Below are positions 6,143 to 12,393 of a stretch of DNA of 16,352 nucleotides, piece by piece. How positions within the stretch are numbered: the stretch's first letter is position 1; every line of letters begins with the position of its first letter. The stretch spans positions 1 through 16,352 of the forward strand of contig JAWVYO010000052.1 of NCBI GenBank assembly GCA_033722675.1, written 5' to 3'. The notes below the pieces were generated by a model. That model ran no database searches and had not been told where the DNA came from. It saw only the letters and a program-made list of their open reading frames with translations. The translations under genes were made by a program, and so were the position numbers. Source of the stretch: DATHYU01 sp033722675. GTDB taxonomy: Bacteria; Actinomycetota; Acidimicrobiia; Spongiisociales; UBA11373.

Positions 6143-6436
6143 ATGAGGACTCGATTGGCCCTCGCCACGATCGTCGCCGTGGTGATGACGCTGTTGCCGG
6201 CTGCGGCCGTGGCTGCGCCACCGGGATGCAAGGTCGACTGCCCGGGCGGGCAGCGGCCGACGATCTTTCGGACGGTGATGCCGGGGGACAACATTCTCAT
6301 CGACATCACCGGCGCCGGGCTGCTCGCGAAGTGGGTGCGCGTGATGCCGGGGGACAATATCCTCATCGACATCACCGGCGCCGGGTTCCGGGGCGTCCAC
6401 GTCTCAAAGGTGATGCCGGGCGACAACGCCGACTGA
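6143..6436 (+). CDS. Small secreted protein with tandem VMPGDN repeats
   Basis: 97 residues. Residues 1-24 are a signal peptide: basic MRTR, a hydrophobic stretch, and an Ala-Val-Ala cleavage site before APPG. The mature ~73 residues contain Cys29 and Cys33 (GCKVDC) and then two full repeats and one partial repeat of VMPGDNILIDITGAG, with MPGDN at 46-50, 68-72 and 91-95 (spacing 22 and 23 residues). The protein ends four bases after the third MPGDN as AD. The start has GAGGGGGAG a few bases upstream. VMPGDN followed by a beta-strand resembles a strand in domain 3 of elongation factor Tu, a short and possibly convergent similarity. No family recognised; secretion is well supported, function unknown. 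Confidence 0.75.
   Translation: MRTRLALATIVAVVMTLLPAAAVAAPPGCKVDCPGGQRPTIFRTVMPGDNILIDITGAGLLAKWVRVMPGDNILIDITGAGFRGVHVSKVMPGDNAD
6275..6427 (+). repeat. In-gene tandem repeat encoding VMPGDNILIDITGAG
   Basis: Copies at 6275-6319 and 6341-6385 (45 bp, differing at two synonymous positions) and a partial copy at 6410-6427. Near identity at DNA level suggests recent duplication or conversion. Confidence 0.9.
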
Positions 6437-6511
6437 CGGTCCGGGCGGGCTCGGCTCGGTATCGGTCGCGGCGATTCGGGGTATCGCGTCGACACCCCAT
6501 CAGGAGCACCC

Positions 6512-6697
6512 ATGGAAGAAGAGCACATGTCCGAGACCACCGAGCGGCTGCGTGAGGCCGAGGCCGCGTTGCGCACCGCCGCCGACATGTCCGAGAAGGT
6601 GGACGAGGTCCGCAGCAGCACCATGGCCAAGGCGCTCATCGTCGGGCTGATCGGAGCGATCGTCGCCGCCATCGTGATCGCCGTGTCCGGCGACTGA
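6512..6697 (+). CDS. Small tail-anchored membrane protein, unknown function
   Basis: 61 residues, with AGGAG five bases before the ATG. Residues 1-36 are charged and helical (ETTERLREAEAALRTAADM), likely a short coiled coil; residues 39-58 (AKALIVGLIGAIVAAIVIAV) form one transmembrane helix at the extreme C-terminus. The layout is that of a tail-anchored protein with its helix in the cytoplasm. It follows the repeat-protein gene by 75 bases, which hold a GGGGT/ACCCC stem (6478-6498). It converges on the riboswitch-terminator of the opposite strand, so read-through there would make antisense RNA to this gene. Family not recognised. Confidence 0.78.
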   Translation: MEEEHMSETTERLREAEAALRTAADMSEKVDEVRSSTMAKALIVGLIGAIVAAIVIAVSGD

Positions 6698-6715
6698 ACG
6701 AACCCGACCGCACAG

Positions 6716-6758
6716 AAAAAAAGAGGAGCCGCTCGGCGTGTGTCCGGCGGCTCCTCTT
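6716..6758 (-). terminator. Intrinsic terminator next to the TPP aptamer
   Basis: A perfect 12-bp stem, 6721-6732 with 6747-6758, followed on the - strand by seven T's (A-run 6716-6722). It starts seven bases after the aptamer P1 helix ends, the usual layout of a transcription-terminating riboswitch. The same stem could also terminate the + strand gene ending at 6697, though only two T's follow on that side. Confidence 0.85.
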
Positions 6759-6765
6759 CATGGTT

Positions 6766-6881
6766 GAACCCGAGGGACTCATTCCCTTCGCCGGGATGAT
6801 CCGGATCAGGTACGAGGGATTCGGAGGCGAGGCCTCCGTCTCAGTCGGCCGTTTCCGACGCTCCCTGAGCCTCTCGGGTTC
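6766..6881 (-). promoter_or_regulatory. TPP riboswitch (THI element), no thiamine gene downstream
   Basis: Read on the - strand, the aptamer has its usual parts in order. The 9-bp P1 pairs 6873-6881 with 6766-6774; P2 pairs 6862-6866 with 6815-6819; P3 pairs 6855-6859 with 6844-6848. The conserved CTGAGA (6844 to 6839) follows, then an optional P3a hairpin (6823-6837). The pyrophosphate half reads ACCTGATCCGGAT (6811 to 6799) and GCGAAGGGA (6791 to 6783). Such RNAs bind thiamine pyrophosphate and normally shut off thiamine synthesis or uptake genes. Here a terminator follows at once, and downstream on this strand there is no plausible gene until 5498. Upstream, the stop of a 50-residue gene lies nine bases before P1. 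One deviation from consensus is AUCCC in place of AUGCC. Identity is strong; role unclear. Confidence 0.9.
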
Positions 6882-6890
6882 TCTCGACTC

Positions 6891-7043
6891 TTACCCGCGC
6901 TGGCGGTCGTTCAAACGTCGGGTCCGGCGGCGTCGGACGCGGTCGAAGAGGGCACGGAGCAGGCGATGGCGGCGGAACCGGTACGTGGTGTCGAAGTGCT
7001 CGACGACGGCGATCCCGGGCCGGGGGAGCGTCGAGTGGTCCAT
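6891..7043 (-). CDS. Small basic protein, unknown function
   Basis: 50 residues. The ATG at 7043 has GGAGG six bases upstream, lying inside the end of the preceding gene, which supports this start over a longer frame. The first 20 residues are neutral; the rest is very basic (RFRRHRLLRALFDRVRRRR), suggesting nucleic-acid or membrane-surface binding, though composition alone proves little. It follows the CsbD-like gene with one base between stop and start, so the two are co-translated. Its TAA stop is nine bases before the TPP aptamer, which therefore sits in its 3' UTR. No family recognised. Confidence 0.6.
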   Translation of the reverse strand: MDHSTLPRPGIAVVEHFDTTYRFRRHRLLRALFDRVRRRRTRRLNDRQRG

Positions 7044-7044
7044 C

Positions 7045-7269
7045 TCAGTCCTCCGGCGCCTCGGTGCGCTCGGGGACCATGCCCCAGACGTCCGACAGGG
7101 TGGCCTCGATCTCCTCGAGGTCGGCCCCGGTCTTCTCCTGGATGTGCCGGGCGGCCTGGTCACGGTCGCTGGGGAGGTTGTCGAGGTCCTGGCTGGTCAA
7201 CGACGGCCAGGCCTGCTGCAGGTTCGTGCGGACGTCCGCGAGGGCGTCCCGTGGTTCCTGGGCTGGCAT
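7045..7269 (-). CDS. CsbD-like small stress protein
   Basis: 74 residues from the ATG at 7269, with GAGG seven to eight bases upstream; the frame is open further but the extension is arginine- and proline-rich and not protein-like. The central stretch, LQQAWPSLTSQDLDNLPSDR followed by DQAARHIQEKTGADLEEIE, matches the pattern of CsbD-type proteins (WxxLTxxDL, then a helix with a conserved Arg-Asp and a GxxxEEIE segment). CsbD proteins are abundant, hydrophilic general-stress proteins with no known enzymatic role. The gene leads a two-gene unit ending in a TPP aptamer and terminator. The family call is from pattern resemblance and is moderate. Confidence 0.7.
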   Translation of the reverse strand: MPAQEPRDALADVRTNLQQAWPSLTSQDLDNLPSDRDQAARHIQEKTGADLEEIEATLSDVWGMVPERTEAPED

Positions 7270-7563
7270 GCGAGTACCTCGGGGTGGCGGTCGACCCCTC
7301 CGTACCCGGCTCGGTGGCCGGTCCATACATCACGGCCGGACCGATAGGGCCGGCGGCGTGCTCCCCGAGCACCTCGGCTCCCGATCGACCGTCCATCCGA
7401 CGGCCCGGGCCGGGTCGACGGCGACGGTCGCCGGTGACGTGGACGTCGGCCGCTCGCACGCATCCCGTGCGGGCCCGTCGTCACCCCCTCAACGATCGAA
7501 CTCACCGACCACTCCACCGACTTCCTCGACAGCCAGCGGGAGGACCAGGAGGCGGAGGGCCGA
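7270..7563. other. Intergenic stretch without a convincing gene
   Basis: 294 bases between the CsbD-like gene and the end of the gene at 7564. Frames here are short, arginine-rich or lack ribosome sites. A perfect small hairpin GTGCTC-CCC-GAGCAC lies at 7358-7372. The promoter of the CsbD-like unit must be in the part near 7270-7345, but no clear -35/-10 pair is visible on the - strand. Confidence 0.6.
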
Positions 7564-8073
7564 TCAGGCGTCGGTGAGCTCCCGGCCGACGCCGACGAGG
7601 TCGGTCAGCGGTCCGATCAGGTCGTCGGGGGTCTCGGGGGCGCCGGGGGTCTCGGCGGCGAACATGCCGTCGGAGGCCTCGAACCGGGGAACGGAGCCGC
7701 CCCGCAGCAGCGCGGCGTGCCGCTCCATGGTGAGCCACTCGGCGAGCTGCCCACGGAAGTCGGCGCGCACGCCGGCCACGGGGTCCTCCTCGGGTATGGG
7801 GATCCACCCGCGGAGCCGGTGATGCCACACCCATCGCTCGGCCCGGAAGCCGCGGGGGAGCGTGGCGGCTCGATCGGGGTGGGCGACCACGAGGAAGCGG
7901 TTCCGGTACGGCGCCCGCAGCAGCCCGCCCGACCGTCCGGTGACCGACACGGCGAACTCGTCGAGCTGTCCCCCGATGAGCATCGGGCCCAGGGCGGAGG
8001 GGCGATGGGCGTCGAGGGCGAGGAGCTCGGCGGTGCGGTGGTAGACGGTCGCGACGGTGTCGTGGAGGCCCAC
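7564..8073 (-). CDS. Unknown protein in ECF sigma/anti-sigma operon
   Basis: 169 residues from a GTG at 8073; the stop of the anti-sigma gene is one base upstream of it, so the two are translationally linked. It is soluble, with no signal peptide or membrane helix. Notable segments are RNRFLVVAHPDRAATLPRGF, the tryptophan-rich RWVWHHRLRGWIPIPEEDP, and an acidic, proline-rich end (ETPGAPETPDDLIGPL). I do not recognise a family. Position as third gene after a sigma factor and its anti-sigma suggests either a further regulator or an effector of the same regulon; nothing in the sequence decides between these. Confidence 0.8.
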   Translation of the reverse strand: MGLHDTVATVYHRTAELLALDAHRPSALGPMLIGGQLDEFAVSVTGRSGGLLRAPYRNRFLVVAHPDRAATLPRGFRAERWVWHHRLRGWIPIPEEDPVAGVRADFRGQLAEWLTMERHAALLRGGSVPRFEASDGMFAAETPGAPETPDDLIGPLTDLVGVGRELTDA

Positions 8074-8074
8074 G

Positions 8075-8761
8075 TCAGCCGTCGAGCAGGCCCACGGACG
8101 CAGCGGGCTGGTCGCTCGTGACGACGCCGCCCGCCACCTCGACGGTGAGGGCGAACCCGGCGACCGGGACTCCGGGGTCGACCTGGAAGGGGGCGATGCC
8201 CGGCCGGGGACCGAGGACCCCGGCGGAGATGACCCGGTCGTCGACGATCGCCCACAGTTGGTACGTCGAGGCGTCGTCGAGGGCGGGCAGGTCGCCCGGC
8301 ACCACGTAGCCGATTCCGTCGCTGCCGAGGACGACCTCGGCGGTGACGTCGCCGGTCATGGGCACGACGACGGTCCCCGACGCCTCACGGGTCTGCTCGA
8401 CGGCGACGGCCAGCGGTGGCTCGGCGGTATCACGGGCCTGGAGGAACAGCGCGACGCCGAGGACCGCCGACAGTGAGACGGCGGCGACCGCCACGGCGGC
8501 GAGGATCCGGGTCCGGCGGGGGCGGAGTTCGACCACCGGGGCCGGCCGGGTGTCGGCGGCGATGCGGTCCCAGAGTGCCGGCGTGGCGTCGCCGGCGACG
8601 CCGCTCCCGAGCGACGCGGCGACCTCGAGGTAGGCGTCGAAGGACGCCGCCGCCCCGGTATCGGCGGCGAGCAGGCGCTCGACCTCGGCAGCCTCCTGGG
8701 GCTCGAGGGCCCCGAGGGCGTAGAGGGCGACGAGTTCTTCGGTGTTCGTCGCGTCGCTCAC
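8075..8761 (-). CDS. RskA-like anti-sigma factor
   Basis: 228 residues, starting with GTG that overlaps the sigma stop by four bases (GTGA). Residues 1-55 are the cytoplasmic sigma-binding domain (ELVALYALGALEPQEAAEVE), without the HxxxCxxC zinc motif. One transmembrane helix lies at ~86-107 (ILAAVAVAAVSLSAVLGVAL). The external domain (~128-228) is of RskA type, with the signature STYQLWAIVDDRVISAGVLG. It should hold the ECF sigma factor at the membrane and release it after an envelope signal, in known systems through stepwise proteolysis. The overlap ensures stoichiometric synthesis. Family call is secure; the signal is unknown. Confidence 0.93.
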   Translation of the reverse strand: MSDATNTEELVALYALGALEPQEAAEVERLLAADTGAAASFDAYLEVAASLGSGVAGDATPALWDRIAADTRPAPVVELRPRRTRILAAVAVAAVSLSAVLGVALFLQARDTAEPPLAVAVEQTREASGTVVVPMTGDVTAEVVLGSDGIGYVVPGDLPALDDASTYQLWAIVDDRVISAGVLGPRPGIAPFQVDPGVPVAGFALTVEVAGGVVTSDQPAASVGLLDG

Positions 8762-9321
8762 GGCGACAGTCCTTCCTGCATGAGCGGTCCGCGCAGGCGC
8801 TGGAGGCCCGTTCGGATGCGGCTCTTCACCGTACCCTCGGCCTCCGCGAGCTGCCTGGCCACTTCGCGGTACGACAGACCGCCGTAGTAGGCCAGCTGGA
8901 TCGCTTCACGTTCGCGTTCTGGGATGTTTTCGAGAGCGGCCCGGACCCGTTCGGACCGAACCGCGTCCCACACCTCCGATTCGGGGCCGTCGCCCGCTCC
9001 GGATGACAGGATCGCCTCGCGATCCTCGCGCGATTTTCGGGCGCTCTCGGAGCGGATGAGGTCGATGGCCCGTCCGTGGGTGTCGCGCAGGAGGAAGGTT
9101 CGAAGGCTCCCGCGATCCGCGTCGTAGCGTCCGGGTCGCCGCCACAGACGGGTGAAGACCTCCTGGACCACGTCGTCGGCGAGTGTTCGGTTGCGGGTGA
9201 GGCCGGTGGCCAGACCGACGAGCGCCGACGCGTGCTGCTCGTAGGCCTCGGCGAGGGCGCCGTGGTCGCCGGCCTCGATCCGGTCGACGAGCGCGCCGTC
9301 CTCTGGGTGGGCAGGGGTCAT
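8758..9321 (-). CDS. ECF-family RNA polymerase sigma factor (SigK-like)
   Basis: 187 residues from the ATG at 9321; a GTG at 9339 would add six residues, and neither has a clear Shine-Dalgarno. Region 2 (~8-95) includes ADDVVQEVFTRLWRRPGRYD and RTFLLRDTHGRAIDLIRSE. Region 4 (~125-180) has ENIPEREREAIQLAYYGGLS and the -35 reader YREVARQLAEAEGTVKSRIR. Region 3 is absent, as expected for the extracytoplasmic-function class. The next gene is its membrane anti-sigma, an arrangement typical of the SigK/RskA type. It lies 52 bases after the Crp-type gene on the same strand and could be co-transcribed with it. Confidence 0.95.
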   Translation of the reverse strand: MTPAHPEDGALVDRIEAGDHGALAEAYEQHASALVGLATGLTRNRTLADDVVQEVFTRLWRRPGRYDADRGSLRTFLLRDTHGRAIDLIRSESARKSREDREAILSSGAGDGPESEVWDAVRSERVRAALENIPEREREAIQLAYYGGLSYREVARQLAEAEGTVKSRIRTGLQRLRGPLMQEGLSP

Positions 9322-9373
9322 GAGGGACGTTGTTACCACGCGCGACGCCGCTGGGCGAGATCGGCGGCCGGCG

Positions 9374-10057
9374 TCAGGCGGTTCGTCCCGCCAGTTTCGC
9401 GGCGCGATCGGCAGCGACGAGGGTGATCCGGCGGTAGCCGGTCTCGACGGCCCCGGCGTCCCGCAGTTCTCCGAGCGCCTCGTTGACGGACTGGCGGGTG
9501 GTCCCGAGGAGGGTGGCGATCGTCTCCTGCGACAGCCGGATCTCGCCCCGGTCGTCGGCCTCGTCGAGCAGGAGGTCCGCGACCTGCTGCAGGACCGTAC
9601 GGTGCATGAGCCGCAGCACGCGTCGCTGGGTCCGCTCGAGCTGGTCGAGCCCGGCGACGAGCCAGCGGAGGGCGATGATGGGGCGTTCGACGAGGAGCGG
9701 CAGCAGCTGGGAACGGTCGAGCTCGAGGGCCGTCACGCGATTGGCGGCCCTCGCCGAGGAGAGGTAGGGCCCGCCGCGGAACATGGCGATGTCACCGAGC
9801 ACCGCGCCTTCGTCCACGCGGACGATCATCCGGCCCTCCGCATGGTCGCCTCGGTAGAGCTCCACCTCGCCACTGTGCACCACGTAGGCCGATCTCGCCT
9901 CCTCGCCCTGCCGGAAGAGGTGGGTGCCGGGATACTTCCGGACGTACCGACCGATGGCGGCGATGGCCTCGAGGTCGTCGGGACTCAAGAGCAGGTAGTC
10001 GGTCCGGCCGAAGCTGCGACCGAGCCAGGCGAAGTGCTGGGCGTCGGAGCGTTCCAC
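9374..10057 (-). CDS. Crp/Fnr family transcriptional regulator
   Basis: 227 residues, the normal Crp length, from a GTG at 10057; the frame extends far upstream but that part runs antisense to the next gene and is not protein-like. Residues ~22-135 are the cyclic-nucleotide-binding-type beta barrel (THLFRQGEEARSAYVVHSGE), followed by the dimer helix. Residues ~155-215 are the winged helix with LSQETIATLLGTTRQSVNEA. In the phosphate-binding loop (GDIAMFRGGPYLSSARAA) the Arg-Ser pair of true cAMP receptors reads Leu-Ser, so cAMP binding is doubtful. No Fnr-type cysteine cluster is seen. It is divergent from the DUF3179 gene across a 149-bp gap containing an inverted repeat. Confidence 0.92.
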   Translation of the reverse strand: MERSDAQHFAWLGRSFGRTDYLLLSPDDLEAIAAIGRYVRKYPGTHLFRQGEEARSAYVVHSGEVELYRGDHAEGRMIVRVDEGAVLGDIAMFRGGPYLSSARAANRVTALELDRSQLLPLLVERPIIALRWLVAGLDQLERTQRRVLRLMHRTVLQQVADLLLDEADDRGEIRLSQETIATLLGTTRQSVNEALGELRDAGAVETGYRRITLVAADRAAKLAGRTA

Positions 10058-10123
10058 GACCCTGCCAACCGTCGTGCTGCCGTCGATTGTTCCCCGACAC
10101 TGTCGAGTGCACGACGGTTCGGG

Positions 10124-10142
10124 CTCGCCGGACGTCGGCGAG
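10124..10142. promoter_or_regulatory. Inverted repeat between Crp-type and DUF3179 genes
   Basis: CTCGCCG (10124-10130) and CGGCGAG (10136-10142) are perfect 7-bp arms with a 5-bp spacer, in the divergent intergenic gap. It is a candidate binding site for the adjacent Crp-type dimer, although it does not resemble the classical TGTGA/TCACA site. Confidence 0.4.
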
Positions 10143-10206
10143 GCGTTGAAGGGATCATGCACGCCACCACGGTCACCCGGGTCCTCCCTCGCGCCTCGCC
10201 GGCCCC

Positions 10207-11238
10207 GTGGTGAAGCGAGCCGTGGCCGTGGTCGCGGTCTTCGCCGTCCTCGTGCTCGTGGTCGTCGTGGCGTCGTCGGGCTCGGGCGGTGGTCGGGCCC
10301 TGCGCAGCCCCGCGCCGGTCGATCCCGAGGAGGTGTTCGATCCGGTCGAGGCCGGGGAACGCCTCCCCGCCCGCTTCCGCCAGCTGGTTCCCCGAGATCA
10401 CATCCTCCCCGTCTACGACCCGGTCTTCGTGCCGGCGGGCGAGAGTCCGTGGGGCGACGAGGACCTGGTGATCGGCGTGGCGATCGACGGCGATGCGCGC
10501 GCCTATCCGGTGGGGTTCCTCGATCGCCGCGAGATGGTCGTCGACACCGTCGGTGGCGTGCCCGTGCTCGTCTCGTGGTGCCCCCTGTGCGGCACGGCGA
10601 TGGTGCACGACCGCACGGTGGGCGAGCGCGTGCTGGTGTTCGGCAACCAGGGGGCGCTCTTCGGCAACGCCATGACCTGGTGGGACCACGACACCGGCAG
10701 CGTGTGGAGCCAACCGCTGGGCGAGGCGATCCTCGGGCCACGTTCGGGCCAGACCGTCGAGCTGATCCCATCGGTGACCACGTCCTGGGGGGCCTGGCGG
10801 TCGGCGCACCCCACCACGTTGGCGCTCGATGCCCCCGCCGGCAGCGCCAGCGCCGAGCTCGACGACCTCGTCATCGTCGTCGACCTGGGCCGCTCCGCAG
10901 TCGCCTATCCCGTCGCAGCGCTGCGGTCGGTGGGCGTGGCGAACGACATCGTCGCCTCCCGGCCCGTCGCCGTCGTCCTCGACCCGGCGGGGAGTGACCG
11001 GTGGTCGGTGTTCTCCCGTGAGGTCGACGGCGGCGAGGTCGTGCTGGCCGTCGACGGGGGACGACTCGTGGACACGAGAACGCGATCCGTCTTCGACGCC
11101 GTCACCGGCGTGGGTCTGGAGGGTCCGCTGCAGGGCGCGGTGCTGGATCGGCTGCCCGCCAGCACGTCCTTCCCCGCCGACGTCCCGACCTTCTGGCCGG
11201 GCGCCCGGACCTGGCCGCCGTCGATCGTCATCGACTGA
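10207..11238 (+). CDS. DUF3179 domain-containing exported or membrane-anchored protein
   Basis: 343 residues. Two adjacent GTG codons (10207, 10210) can start it, and no Shine-Dalgarno is visible. A hydrophobic segment (~4-22) is an uncleaved anchor or signal, followed by a short Gly/Ser linker. The rest is a DUF3179 domain with its hallmarks: SWCPLCGTAMVHDR (Cys125, Cys128), FGNQGALFGNAMTWWDHDTG, SVWSQPLGEAI, and SWGAWRSAHPTT. The Cys-x2-Cys pair and the extracytoplasmic location suggest metal binding or redox chemistry, but the domain has no proven function. It is divergent from a Crp-type regulator that may control it, and ends before a perfect palindromic terminator. Confidence 0.9.
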   Translation: MVKRAVAVVAVFAVLVLVVVVASSGSGGGRALRSPAPVDPEEVFDPVEAGERLPARFRQLVPRDHILPVYDPVFVPAGESPWGDEDLVIGVAIDGDARAYPVGFLDRREMVVDTVGGVPVLVSWCPLCGTAMVHDRTVGERVLVFGNQGALFGNAMTWWDHDTGSVWSQPLGEAILGPRSGQTVELIPSVTTSWGAWRSAHPTTLALDAPAGSASAELDDLVIVVDLGRSAVAYPVAALRSVGVANDIVASRPVAVVLDPAGSDRWSVFSREVDGGEVVLAVDGGRLVDTRTRSVFDAVTGVGLEGPLQGAVLDRLPASTSFPADVPTFWPGARTWPPSIVID

Positions 11239-11245
11239 CACGCGA

Positions 11246-11269
11246 AGCGGGGGCCTGCAGGCCCCCGCT
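11246..11269. terminator. Bidirectional terminator between convergent genes
   Basis: A perfect 10-bp stem (11246-11255 with 11260-11269) around TGCA. It lies between the end of the DUF3179 gene and the end of the sigma factor gene, so it can serve both. No T-run on either side. Confidence 0.7.
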
Positions 11270-11292
11270 CACAGGTCGATGGTCGGGTCGTT

Positions 11293-12234
<942 letters not shown>

Positions 12235-12266
12235 CGTCAGTTCGGTGCTCCTTGATCGTTCGTCAC

Positions 12267-12301
12267 TCAGGGGAACGCCTGTTCGGGCGTCATTGTTCCC
12301 C
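12267..12301 (-). promoter_or_regulatory. Leader hairpin with 8-codon upstream ORF before the group 2 sigma gene
   Basis: GGGGAAC (12270-12276) pairs with GTTCCCC (12295-12301), and a nested CGCC/GGCG stem (12276-12279 with 12286-12289) competes for one base. Within it an ATG at 12293 opens MTPEQAFP and stops at 12267, 32 bases before the sigma ATG. Ribosomes on this mini-ORF would disrupt the stem, the layout of a translational attenuator. The structure is seen; function is inferred. Confidence 0.35.
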
Positions 12302-12369
12302 CGGGTCTCGAGGAAGAGACCATAACTCCTATATGGGTAGTGATATTCCCCTTTGCGCCGTTGTGCAAA

Positions 12370-12388
12370 CCCAAAACTTCGTTTCGGG
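12370..12388 (-). terminator. Weak hairpin after the MFS gene
   Basis: An 8-bp stem with one A-C mismatch (12370-12377 with 12381-12388) lies five bases past the MFS stop on the - strand, followed by TTTG. It is likely the end of the thioredoxin-CcdA-MFS operon, but weak. Confidence 0.35.
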
Positions 12389-12393
12389 CTCGA

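Noticed and set aside
6640..6763. Mini-ORF starting at the ATG just after the TPP aptamer (MKRSRRTHAERL...)
   Set aside because: It runs through the terminator and antisense to a real gene, is almost all Arg/Ser, and has no ribosome site.
7044..7163. Upstream extension of the 50-residue basic protein
   Set aside because: The extension lies over the CsbD-like gene in another frame; the internal ATG has a clear GGAGG.
12340..12375. GTTTGC-N14-GGGAAT on the - strand, resembling a Bacillus sigma-B type promoter, ahead of the group 2 sigma gene
   Set aside because: Single weak match; no sigma-B type factor is known here and ordinary AT-rich boxes lie nearby.
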